Source: Rhizobium bangladeshense (GTDB lineage: Bacteria > Pseudomonadota > Alphaproteobacteria > Rhizobiales > Rhizobiaceae). Taken from it: a stretch of 64,000 bases of DNA. The DNA lies in assembly GCF_001662075.1 (NCBI RefSeq), contig NZ_LYPL01000001.1:496001-560000 (forward strand). Direction: 5' to 3'. A program made the translations under genes and the position numbers. The first letter of the stretch is position 1. Every line of letters starts with the position of its first letter. Below are positions 7,348-15,719 of this stretch, piece by piece. The notes beneath the pieces are model-generated. The model did no database searches and was not told where the DNA came from. It was given only the letters and a program-made list of their open reading frames with translations.

Positions 7348-8025
7348 ATGCGTGCGATCAGCAGGACAAATCTCGCCGATGAGGCGATCGAGGCGATCCG
7401 CGGCGACATCCTCAGCAAACGCTGGGCGGTCGGCGATAAATTGCCGAATGAAGCCTCGCTGTCGGCCATGCTCTCCGTCAGCCGCGGCACGGTGCGCGAA
7501 GCGGTACGTGTCCTCGTCTCCCAGGGCTATCTCGAAACGCGGCAAGGGTCGGGCACCTATGTTCGCTCCACCACCGATGCCGGCCGGCCGCTGACGATGG
7601 CGCGGCGGGCCAGCCTGCGAGACCAGTTCGAGGCGCGTCTCGCGCTCGACGTCGAGGCCGCCCGGCTGACGGCGATCCGCAAGACGCCGGAGACGGTAAC
7701 GGAGCTTCGCCGGTTGCTTGCCGAGCGCGGCACCTATGACGGCGACGACAAGGCCGGCTTCATCGAGCGCGACCTCGCCTTCCATAAGGCTGTCATCGCC
7801 GCGTCGGGCAACCGGGCGATGGTCGAGATCTATGATTTCTTCTCGGCCTCGATCGCCGAGACCATCGCGGCGACGCTGGGCAAGGATATTCCCGAACCGG
7901 ATATGCAGGCGCATGCCGATATCGTCGACGCGATCGAAACCGGCGATCCCGGCAAGGCGGATGCGGCGGTGCGCCGCTTCATGGCGCCGGTTCTCGCCGC
8001 CCTCGACCGGATGATCCTGTCATGA
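7348..8025 (+). CDS. GntR family regulator, FadR subfamily (FCD domain)
   Basis: The winged helix occupies residues ~5-70 (GDKLPNEASLSAMLSVSRGT, VREAVRVLVSQGYLETRQGS). The all-helical FCD ligand domain follows, with the metal/ligand pattern D...H in ERDLAFHKAV and later Q-A-H-A-D-I. ATG 7348 is preferred because it lies just after the palindrome. ATG 7336 is in frame but inside the operator, and neither has a strong ribosome site. The stop overlaps the MFS start by four bases. The FCD domain suggests a small organic acid as effector (inference). Confidence 0.87.
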   Translation: MRAISRTNLADEAIEAIRGDILSKRWAVGDKLPNEASLSAMLSVSRGTVREAVRVLVSQGYLETRQGSGTYVRSTTDAGRPLTMARRASLRDQFEARLALDVEAARLTAIRKTPETVTELRRLLAERGTYDGDDKAGFIERDLAFHKAVIAASGNRAMVEIYDFFSASIAETIAATLGKDIPEPDMQAHADIVDAIETGDPGKADAAVRRFMAPVLAALDRMILS

Positions 8026-9311
8026 CGCCTTCCAACGATCTCGCCGCCACGCTCGACCCGGCCGACGAACTGCTTGTAGACGCCGAGGCCGGCAGCCTGA
8101 TGCCGCCGCAGGCGACACCGGTGCAGGGTGCCGCAGATCGTTTGCTGCTCGGCGCCAGCCTGGTGCTGATCGCCTTCAACCTGCGTCCGGTCTTTTCAAG
8201 CGCCTCGGCGCTTCTGCCCGAAATGCGCTTGGAACTTGGTCTCACAGCGCTCGGCGCCAGCCTGCTGACGACGCTGCCGGTTGTTTGCCTCGGCGCCTTC
8301 TCGCCGCTGGCGCCGCGCCTTGCCCAGCGCCTCGGTTCGGAGCGTACGCTGCTCGCCGTTATGCTGCTTCTCGCCCTTGGCACTGCATTGCGCGGGCTTT
8401 CTTCCCTGCCGCTGCTCTTTATCGGCACGGCGCTCGCCGGCGCCTGCATTGCCGTCGGCAACGTGCTGCTGCCGGGGCTGGTCAAGCGGGATTTCGCCAC
8501 ACGCACCGCCCTGATGACCGGCTTCTATACGATGGCGCTCTGCGCGGGTGCGGCAAGTGCCGCCGGGCTGACACTGCCGCTCGAGCACGCGCTCGGCGGC
8601 TCGCTTGCGGGTGCGCTCGCCATCTGGGCGCTGCCGGCGCTTGCCGTCGGCCTGATCTGGCTGCCGCAGGTTCTGCGCAGCAACGGCCAGGCAAGACGAA
8701 ACGGAACCCACGTCAAAGGCCTCTGGCGGGACCGGCTTGCCTGGCAGGTGACACTGTTCATGGGCCTGCAATCGGCGCTCGCCTATTGCGTCTTCGGCTG
8801 GCTGGTTCCGATCCTGCGCGAACGCGGGCTCGACGGCGTCACCGCCGGGGTGATCGTTTCACTGTCGGTGATGGTGCAGGCCGCATCCTGCCTTGTTGTG
8901 CCGCATATCGCCGTGCGCGGCCGCGATCAGCGGCTGATCAATGCCGGCCTCTGCGGCGTCGCCGTCGTCGCCCTGCTCGGCCTGCTCTTCGCGCCGCTGT
9001 CGACGGTCTGGCTCTGGGCTTTGCTGCAAGGCATCGGCCAGGGCGGGCTGATCGCGGCGGCGATGACGACGATCGTGCTGCGCTCGCGCGATCCCGATGT
9101 CGCCGCCCATCTCTCCGGCATGGCGCAATGCGTCGGTTATCTGCTTGCCGCCGTCGGCCCGCTCATCGTCGGCCTCATTCGCGGCTGGACCGGCAGCTTT
9201 GCCTGGTGCGCGCTTCTCTTCGTCGCGCTCGGGCTCGCGGCCGCGATCAACGGCTGGAAGGCCGGCCGGCCGCTGGAGGTGAATGTACGAGCGATCGAGA
9301 CGGCATCCTGA
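8022..9311 (+). CDS. MFS transporter, CynX/NimT (cyanate permease-like) family
   Basis: This is a 429-residue, 12-helix inner-membrane protein. IAFNLRPVFSSASALLPEM at the first helix is the signature of the CynX/NimT/YeaN group, whose known members move cyanate or 2-nitroimidazole. An N-terminal hydrophilic tail of about 45 residues precedes helix 1. It overlaps the upstream gntR stop (ATGA), so it is translated together with its probable regulator. The natural substrate cannot be deduced, and no cynS-like gene is nearby. Confidence 0.87.
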   Translation: MTPSNDLAATLDPADELLVDAEAGSLMPPQATPVQGAADRLLLGASLVLIAFNLRPVFSSASALLPEMRLELGLTALGASLLTTLPVVCLGAFSPLAPRLAQRLGSERTLLAVMLLLALGTALRGLSSLPLLFIGTALAGACIAVGNVLLPGLVKRDFATRTALMTGFYTMALCAGAASAAGLTLPLEHALGGSLAGALAIWALPALAVGLIWLPQVLRSNGQARRNGTHVKGLWRDRLAWQVTLFMGLQSALAYCVFGWLVPILRERGLDGVTAGVIVSLSVMVQAASCLVVPHIAVRGRDQRLINAGLCGVAVVALLGLLFAPLSTVWLWALLQGIGQGGLIAAAMTTIVLRSRDPDVAAHLSGMAQCVGYLLAAVGPLIVGLIRGWTGSFAWCALLFVALGLAAAINGWKAGRPLEVNVRAIETAS

Positions 9312-9313
9312 GC

Positions 9314-9356
9314 CGCTCGCTCACGCGCTCACTTGCTCACTCAGTCGCTCGCTCAC
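9314..9356. repeat. Short tandem GCTCACT-like repeat
   Basis: Variants of GCTCGCTCAC recur about five times between the MFS stop and the peptidase gene (CGCTCGCTCAC, GCGCTCACTT, GCTCACTCAG, TCGCTCGCTCAC). This low-complexity tract has no obvious coding role. It could be slippage-prone spacer DNA. Confidence 0.5.
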
Positions 9357-9443
9357 CGGCCCATCACCATCTCTTGATGCCGGTCGCCTGCTGCGGATGC
9401 TACGCTATCTCAACCCGCATGCCGCACCGCCGGAGGAGACATT

Positions 9444-10976
9444 TTGCGTATACAACCCCTGTTTCTGCTGGCCGCGCTTGCCGCGTCGCTGCTCCCTGCG
9501 CTTTCTCCCGCACAGGAAGGCGGTCAACCGAAGGCGAATGTCGAGCGCAGCGTGCGCGAGGGCGTGCTGAAGCTGCTGCCGGCCGATTCCGTCACGGAAC
9601 ACGAGCTGACGATCGGCGATCGCAAGATCGCCTATACCGCGACCGCCGGCACGCTCGATCTCTTCGGCCAGGACGGCGCCCGGACCGGTGCGATTTTCTA
9701 CACCGCCTATGTCGCGAAAGACGCGGGGGCCGACCGGCCGTTGACCTTTGCCTTCAATGGCGGGCCGGGCGCGGCTTCCGCCTTCCTGCATCTCGGGCTG
9801 GTCGGACCGAAGGTGCTCGATTTCGGGCCTCAGGGCCGCGACGGCGCCAACGCCAAGCTCATCGATAACGAGCAGACCTGGCTCGATTTCACCGATCTCG
9901 TGCTGATCGATCCGATCGGCACCGGCTGGAGCCGGACGGACAAAGCCGACGACGCCTCGAACTATTACAACGTCAATTCCGACGCCCAGAGCATCGCCAA
10001 GGCGATCGCGCTCTATGTCGCCCACAACAACCGCTCGAGCTCGCCGAAATATCTTCTCGGCGAAAGCTATGGCGGTTTCCGCGCCGCCAAGGTCGCCGCC
10101 GTGCTGCAGCAAAGCCAGGGTATCGTCGTCGCCGGCGCGGTGATGCTTTCGCCCTTGCTCGAAGGCCAGTTGATGTTCAACGCCGATCAGTTCGCGCTCG
10201 GCGCAGCACTTGAGCTGCCGTCGCTGGCGGCCGCCGAGCTCGACCGGCAAAACGCCTTCGACGAACAGAAGCAGCGCGAGGCCGAGACCTTCGCGCTCGG
10301 CGATTACCTGACGACGCTGGCCGGCCCGCCCCCGACAGGCGCCAAGGCGGCCGCCTTCTATAGGAGGATCGCCGCTATGACCGGCATCCCTGAGGATATC
10401 GTGGCGCGCAACCGCGGCTTCCTCGGCAATTCCTTCGTCAAACATTCGGATGGCGCCAGCGGCGCGGTGATGAGCCCCTACGACGCTTCCTTTGCCGCCC
10501 CCGACCCCTATCCGGAATCGGATTACGACCGCGGCGACGACGCCATCTTGGACGGTTTCACCCGCGCCTATGGCGGCGCCTTCGCCGACTATGCCCGCAA
10601 CCAGCTCGGCTTCAAGACCGAGATGACCTATTCGCTGCTCGACAGCGACATCAGCCGGCGCTGGGAATGGGGCGGCGGGCGCGGCGGCGGATCGCGCTTT
10701 CAGGCCAGCGCCACCGATGACCTCAGGCAACTGCTTGCCTCGAACACGGCCTTCCACCTGCTGATCGCCCATGGCTACAGCGATCTGGTGACGCCTTACG
10801 GCGTCAGCCGCTACGTGGTCGATCACCTGCCGCCCTCGCTCGCCGGCGGCCGGGTCGGGCTGAAGCTCTATCGCGGCGGGCATATGTTCTACACCAGAGC
10901 CGACCAGCGGGCCGCCTTCACGGCGGATGCCAGGGCCTTTTATGCCACGCGCTCGCCCGCTTCGCCGGCGGATTAA
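9444..10976 (+). CDS. Exported S10-family serine carboxypeptidase-like protein
   Basis: The protein has 510 residues and starts at TTG (9444) behind GGAGGAG. A signal peptide covers residues ~1-24 (hydrophobic core ending ALSPAQ). The alpha/beta-hydrolase triad of peptidase family S10 can be seen: Ser in LLGESYGG, Asp in HGYSDLVTPYG and His in YRGGHMFYT. The oxyanion-loop motif FNGGPGAAS and LIDPIGTGWS are also diagnostic. Such enzymes remove C-terminal residues from peptides in the periplasm. The gene stands behind the MFS gene with a 130-bp gap and is probably separately transcribed. Confidence 0.85.
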   Translation: MRIQPLFLLAALAASLLPALSPAQEGGQPKANVERSVREGVLKLLPADSVTEHELTIGDRKIAYTATAGTLDLFGQDGARTGAIFYTAYVAKDAGADRPLTFAFNGGPGAASAFLHLGLVGPKVLDFGPQGRDGANAKLIDNEQTWLDFTDLVLIDPIGTGWSRTDKADDASNYYNVNSDAQSIAKAIALYVAHNNRSSSPKYLLGESYGGFRAAKVAAVLQQSQGIVVAGAVMLSPLLEGQLMFNADQFALGAALELPSLAAAELDRQNAFDEQKQREAETFALGDYLTTLAGPPPTGAKAAAFYRRIAAMTGIPEDIVARNRGFLGNSFVKHSDGASGAVMSPYDASFAAPDPYPESDYDRGDDAILDGFTRAYGGAFADYARNQLGFKTEMTYSLLDSDISRRWEWGGGRGGGSRFQASATDDLRQLLASNTAFHLLIAHGYSDLVTPYGVSRYVVDHLPPSLAGGRVGLKLYRGGHMFYTRADQRAAFTADARAFYATRSPASPAD

Positions 10977-10985
10977 GGAATGCCG

Positions 10986-11387
10986 ATGCATATATCAGGA
11001 GGATGCCATTGCGGCGCGATCCGCTATCAGGCGGAAATCGACCCGGAGCGAGTTTCGATCTGCCATTGCACCGATTGCCAGCGGCTGACGGGTTCGGCCT
11101 ATCGCGTCACCGCGCCGGTTCGATCGGAACGCTTCACGCTGATATCGGGCGAACCGCGCGAATACAGCAAATATGGCGACAGCGGCGGCCTCAGCCGGCA
11201 GTTCTTCTGCCCGAATTGCGGATCTCCGCTCTACCGCACGAATGGCGAAGGCAGCGCCATCGGCATCCGTCTCGGCAGCATCGACCAGAGGCGGGAACTG
11301 ATGCCGAAGAAACAGATATGGTGCCGCTCGGCATTACCCTGGGCAGGGAATATCGAACCGCTGCCGCGGTTCGACTGCGAGGACTGA
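10986..11387 (+). CDS. GFA family zinc-binding protein
   Basis: The 133-residue GFA-domain protein shows the expected cysteines: GGCHCGAIRY, CHCTDC and FCPNCGSPLY, which bind two zinc ions. The founding enzyme, Gfa, accelerates the reaction of glutathione with formaldehyde, but most members have no tested role. ATG 10986 is chosen over 10980 because AAGGA lies at a workable six-base distance. It follows the peptidase gene by 9 bases and is likely in the same transcript. Confidence 0.85.
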   Translation: MHISGGCHCGAIRYQAEIDPERVSICHCTDCQRLTGSAYRVTAPVRSERFTLISGEPREYSKYGDSGGLSRQFFCPNCGSPLYRTNGEGSAIGIRLGSIDQRRELMPKKQIWCRSALPWAGNIEPLPRFDCED

Positions 11388-12015
11388 GAAACATTCCAAC
11401 GCCGCCCGTCCGAAAAGACGTGAAGCGCTGCAATCGGGAGTGCCGTTTCCGACCGGCGCTTATGACATCGGCCTGTACTGTTCCCGCTTCGCTTGGGTTT
11501 CTCTCGTCGCAACCGGACGCGCGTCGGATCTTCAACTATCCGCTGCGCCGCAGTTCCCCGGCGGAAATCCCAACCCAAATGTATTCCTTTTTGGAATTAA
11601 GAAAAAATTACGTTCAAAATCAAAACATTGCACACCTTAGCTCGAAGTGGCTAAGTGAAATTTCGCCCAACTTGTAGTATAAAGAAAGCGGAGGGGAAAT
11701 TCTCGTGCCGCGTTTGGTGATGGTTGCATAGTCCTACATACCTTTCTTTCGAATTTTACAAACTCTTTCTTGTGATTGCGAGAATGTAATCTTCGAAGTT
11801 GTTTTTATGGCAACCTTATGCGTAGACTTTGGTCTTAATCAATTACGGACTTTAGTCTTAATTCCCTCCAGCTGAGACGGGCTGGCGCTCTTGATCAGCG
11901 AGACAATCGCCATCGATGGAGAGCTGCGAGTTCCGATGCGCAAGGAGTGGACCGGCCGGATGCATTCGGCATCCGGGGCCTAGCCTCCCTGCGACCTAAC
12001 CGAGGGAGAATTTCC
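11388..12015. promoter_or_regulatory. Long AT-rich control region of the type I secretion cassette
   Basis: This 628-bp gap is much richer in A/T than its surroundings, especially 11570-11870. It holds two copies of GACTTTRGTCTTAAT (11825-11839 and 11848-11862), each a small dyad, spaced 23 bases apart. A perfect 8-bp hairpin (11956-11963 with 11969-11976) lies in the probable 5' leader. No convincing long ORF exists here. A site of multi-factor or cooperative regulation is likely, but the regulators are unknown. Confidence 0.5.
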
Positions 12016-15000
12016 ATGGCACTCGACATCACAACCCAAGATCTCGTCATCGACGAGACCGCCAACTTGCAGGACGACGATATCGATCCGTCGCTTTTGC
12101 CGCATAGCACCAACACGACGCTGACATACATGTTGGGCCTCGATAGCTCAGGTGGGCTATCCTCACCCGAGGTCGCCTACCAGTCCAATTTCGTGGTCGC
12201 CTCGGCGAGCGCAGGGGAAACCATCACGTCGGTGGTTCTCACGCAAAGCGCCTCCGGCACCCCGTATTCCACCACAGTCGGCGTCAACAGCGGCATTCGC
12301 ACCATCGATGGCAATTATGTCTGGCTATTCCAGAGCGCCAATGCAAACGTCGTGATCGGCGTCATTGGCACCTCTGACGTGTCCGCCGAACCTGCCGAGA
12401 GCGGGCCGCTCGCCTTCTCGCTCGGCCTGGTCAGTACCAGCGCCACCAATGCTGACCTCTACACCGTCCAATACGTGCCGCTGCTCCATCCCAATGCGGA
12501 CAATCCCGACGACCGTATCGATCTGACCAACAAGGTGTTTGCCTCGGTCACAGGGACCACCGACATCAGCTTTACCGGCGACAATGCCCATCCCGGCAGC
12601 AATCAATTCAACCTGCTCAGTTCGCCCGATGACGCTTCCAAACAATTGCTGGTGACGGGGCTCGTACGGTCGAGCCAACTCGACCCCAACAGTGCGCTGG
12701 TCAACAGCGAGTGCAACGTGAGTGAGCAAGGTTTTGGTGTCGACAACCAGAGCATCAACCCGGATACCGATGGGCAGAATCAACCTTTAGGACGTGAAGT
12801 GCTGCAGGTCGATTTTGTGACAGGCGGCACACCCAGCGCGGGTGACGGCGCGGACATCGCATATGGCAGCCATCTCGACAACATCCTACAGGCCGGTTTC
12901 ATCATCAACCAGCTCACGCCGTCTACTCCGACTGAACGGGTGGACATCAAGATCAGCGCTTTTGACGTTCAGGGAAACGAGCAGGGTTCAAACTTTTTTG
13001 ACGGCAGTCCCACCAACCCCGTTGATATCACCAGCCTCACATTGACGGGGGCGTCAGCCTTGGCCAAAATCACCGCTGATGGCACCTACGCCACAGCAAG
13101 CGGCAACGTCACCGTAACCGGGCTCAGCGGCACCGGGAACGTCGTGACCATTACCGGGCTCGACAACATCACCACCGTCGATTTCACCACAAGCAGCCAG
13201 ATGGATCGGCTGCATGTGGAGGCGATCGATGCGACCGAAGGGCTTGACATCACCGAGGTCCATTTCGCGCAGCAGACCCCCAACGCCCACAGCGAAGAGG
13301 TCGGCTCCTTCATCAACTTCGACGATGACGGGCCGACGATCACGGCAACCGGCACCCCGCCGCAACTGACGGTCGACGAGAGCGACCTGGCGACCAACGC
13401 CACTGGCAACTTCGCCGCCGTCTTCACCTCGACTCCCGGCGTCGACGGCGCCACCATCACCTATGCGCTCGGCATCAGCCAGGTCACCAATGTCAGCGGC
13501 CTCACCGACACCGCTACCAACCAGGCCGTCTTGCTCTTTCTGGAGGGCGGCAGTGTGGTCGGCCGGGCCGGAGCCGGCGGACCTGTTGTCTTCACCGTCA
13601 GCGTCAGTGCTACCGGCGTCGTCACCCTCGACCAGCAGCGGGCCGTCGTCCATGCCAATACCACCAATCCGGACGACAGCCGGACCTTGGCGGCCGCCGA
13701 CCTCGTGACCCTGACCGCCACCATCACCGACGGTGACGGCGATCACGCCCCGGCCACCCACAATATCGGCCAGAACCTCAACTTCGAAGATGACGGACCG
13801 ACGATCGCGGCAACCGGCACTCCACCGCAGGTGACAGTCGACGAGACCGTCCTGACGACCAACGCCACCGGCGACTTCTCAACCTCCTTTACTTCGAATG
13901 CCGGGGCCGATGGCGGCGCCGTCGGCGGCGCCATTTCTTATGCGCTCGGCATCAACGTAAACAACAATGTCAGCGGCCTCACCGACACCGAAACCGGCGC
14001 GTCCGTCCTGCTCTTCAAGGAAGGCAGCAATGTCGTCGGTCGCGCCGGCGTCGGCGGTCCCGTTGTCTTCACCGTCAGCGTCAGCGCTGCCGGGGTCGTC
14101 ACCCTCGACCAGGCACGGGCAATCATCCATACCGATACCACCACCCCGGATGACAGCCGGACCCTGGCGGCCGCCGACCTCGTAACCCTGACCGCCACCA
14201 TCACCGACCGTGACGGCGATCAGGCCGAGGCCACCGGCAATATCGGTCAGAACCTGAACTTCAAAGACGACGGGCCGACGATCACAGTGCCGTTCGACGG
14301 CGACCCCGTTGCCGCCGGCATCCAGCACGAGACCCTGGCCAACCTGCTCAACGCATCGGCCAGCGGCGCCTTCGGCTACAATATCGGCGCGGATAGCCAC
14401 CCGGCTGCCTTCTATGCCACCGGCTCCGACTTCGTCGACCAGGACGGCGGGACAGCCGGCGTCCAGATCGGACTGACCGGCACGATCATCGGCGGCGGCG
14501 GGGGCAATCTCGTTACGTCGAATGTGACGCTGGCGTCGGAGAGCCTCACCTCCGCGACGTTCAACTTCACCTTCACCTATGACAGGGATCCGGCGGCCGG
14601 CGTCCAGGCAGGCACGGCGGGCGGCACCCTCGTCTTCGACAAGGCCGCCGACACCTATACCATCAACCTGTCAGACCCGCTGGAAGGCTTCAGCTTCGAC
14701 ATTCTCCATACCAGCGAGCTCCTCTCCAAGCAGCCGACGAGCAATACCGGCCACCCGCCGATCGTGCTGGAAAAGCTGCAGGCCGATGATGCGACTACGC
14801 CTGCCGATGAAGACTTCTACGTGCAGTTCACCGGCAACCTGATCAATAGAGGCAACCCGTTCAGCCTGACGAGCAATGGCGAGGGCTCGTCCACTGACAC
14901 CACCTTCACCCCCGGCATCAGTCACGACATGGTGAGCAACAACAATGAGACCTGGGTCTCCGCAACACAGAGCACCAACGGCGTCGCCGGCGACACGATC

Positions 15001-15633
15001 CAGAAAGACGAACTGCTGACCTTGCGGTTCTTCAACAGCGATGTCGGAATCACCAACGAGGCTCTCACCCCGACGGCGACTGCCGGGGCGATGGCGATCA
15101 AGTTCGACGGCATCGGCAACAGCGAAGACCTGATGCTGATCCTCAACCTGATCGATGTGAACGGCGCCGACAACATCGCCGGCAACGGCGACGACAATGC
15201 CACGATCACGCGGGCCATGTATGTGTCGAACGCCGACATCTACAAGACCGGCCAGGTCCCGGCTCCCTACAGCAGCGAGTTCACGCTCGACAATAATGAC
15301 GGCCTCGTGATCGTCGAGCAGAACGACTACAACGCGGCTGGCGAAGACTACGTGCTGCAGGGCGCGCAGATCATGCAGTCGGGCAACGGGATCACCGGCA
15401 ATAATACCGCGATCGACCTCAACAGGGTGACCGGCGCCGGCGGGGGCAGCAATGCGACCTCCAGCCTGGTGAACTTCGACGCCACCGACAACGACGTGCT
15501 GAAGATCACCGATATCGGCTTCACCTCCACCGTGACCCAGACGCCGGACGCCAATCTCGACTTCGCCTTCCAGGTGGTCGATGCGGACGGGGACCAGACG
15601 GAGATGCAACACATCCTCGTCGACGTCGCCTGA
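12016..15633 (+). CDS. Large repeat protein, DUF5801-like, probable type I secretion substrate
   Basis: The start MALDITTQDLVIDET at 12016 has GGGAGA upstream, giving 1205 residues. The protein has no N-terminal signal peptide, is very poor in Cys, and is acidic and rich in Thr, Asp, Gly and Ala. Residues ~437-591 and ~592-750 are tandem repeats, each opening with DDGPTI and closing with DGD...IGQNLNF. A third DDGPTI begins at ~751. This matches DUF5801 repeats of RTX-type surface proteins, but no GGxGxDxxx nonapeptides are visible. It ends DFAFQVVDADGDQTEMQHIL plus five residues, and the exporter genes follow, so surface release by that exporter is inferred. Confidence 0.8.
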   Translation: MALDITTQDLVIDETANLQDDDIDPSLLPHSTNTTLTYMLGLDSSGGLSSPEVAYQSNFVVASASAGETITSVVLTQSASGTPYSTTVGVNSGIRTIDGNYVWLFQSANANVVIGVIGTSDVSAEPAESGPLAFSLGLVSTSATNADLYTVQYVPLLHPNADNPDDRIDLTNKVFASVTGTTDISFTGDNAHPGSNQFNLLSSPDDASKQLLVTGLVRSSQLDPNSALVNSECNVSEQGFGVDNQSINPDTDGQNQPLGREVLQVDFVTGGTPSAGDGADIAYGSHLDNILQAGFIINQLTPSTPTERVDIKISAFDVQGNEQGSNFFDGSPTNPVDITSLTLTGASALAKITADGTYATASGNVTVTGLSGTGNVVTITGLDNITTVDFTTSSQMDRLHVEAIDATEGLDITEVHFAQQTPNAHSEEVGSFINFDDDGPTITATGTPPQLTVDESDLATNATGNFAAVFTSTPGVDGATITYALGISQVTNVSGLTDTATNQAVLLFLEGGSVVGRAGAGGPVVFTVSVSATGVVTLDQQRAVVHANTTNPDDSRTLAAADLVTLTATITDGDGDHAPATHNIGQNLNFEDDGPTIAATGTPPQVTVDETVLTTNATGDFSTSFTSNAGADGGAVGGAISYALGINVNNNVSGLTDTETGASVLLFKEGSNVVGRAGVGGPVVFTVSVSAAGVVTLDQARAIIHTDTTTPDDSRTLAAADLVTLTATITDRDGDQAEATGNIGQNLNFKDDGPTITVPFDGDPVAAGIQHETLANLLNASASGAFGYNIGADSHPAAFYATGSDFVDQDGGTAGVQIGLTGTIIGGGGGNLVTSNVTLASESLTSATFNFTFTYDRDPAAGVQAGTAGGTLVFDKAADTYTINLSDPLEGFSFDILHTSELLSKQPTSNTGHPPIVLEKLQADDATTPADEDFYVQFTGNLINRGNPFSLTSNGEGSSTDTTFTPGISHDMVSNNNETWVSATQSTNGVAGDTIQKDELLTLRFFNSDVGITNEALTPTATAGAMAIKFDGIGNSEDLMLILNLIDVNGADNIAGNGDDNATITRAMYVSNADIYKTGQVPAPYSSEFTLDNNDGLVIVEQNDYNAAGEDYVLQGAQIMQSGNGITGNNTAIDLNRVTGAGGGSNATSSLVNFDATDNDVLKITDIGFTSTVTQTPDANLDFAFQVVDADGDQTEMQHILVDVA

Positions 15634-15645
15634 CGTGTCACCAAC

Positions 15646-15672
15646 GGGGGCAGCATCCGCTCCGCTGCCCCC
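15646..15672 (+). terminator. GC-rich hairpin between substrate and exporter genes
   Basis: A perfect 9-bp stem (GGGGGCAGC, 15646-15654, with GCTGCCCCC, 15664-15672) lies 13 bases after the substrate stop. There is no T tract, so it may stabilise the substrate mRNA or attenuate rather than end transcription before the exporter genes. Confidence 0.5.
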
Positions 15673-15719
15673 GTCATGCATTGCACAAGGTGTGATCTCG
15701 AGTACCAGAGATAAAAAAG

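Noticed and set aside
7083..7490. 135-codon minus-strand frame over the tiny-ORF locus
   Set aside because: It runs antisense through the gntR start, the palindrome and the terminator, and has no family text.
11440..11677. Short plus-strand frames after the GFA gene
   Set aside because: They lack ribosome sites and their codon use is unlike neighbouring genes. They fall in the AT-rich control region.
11705..11731. Eight-codon GTG frame behind GGAGGGG
   Set aside because: A ribosome site followed by eight codons could be a leader peptide, but there is no regulatory codon run or attenuator, so it is not called.
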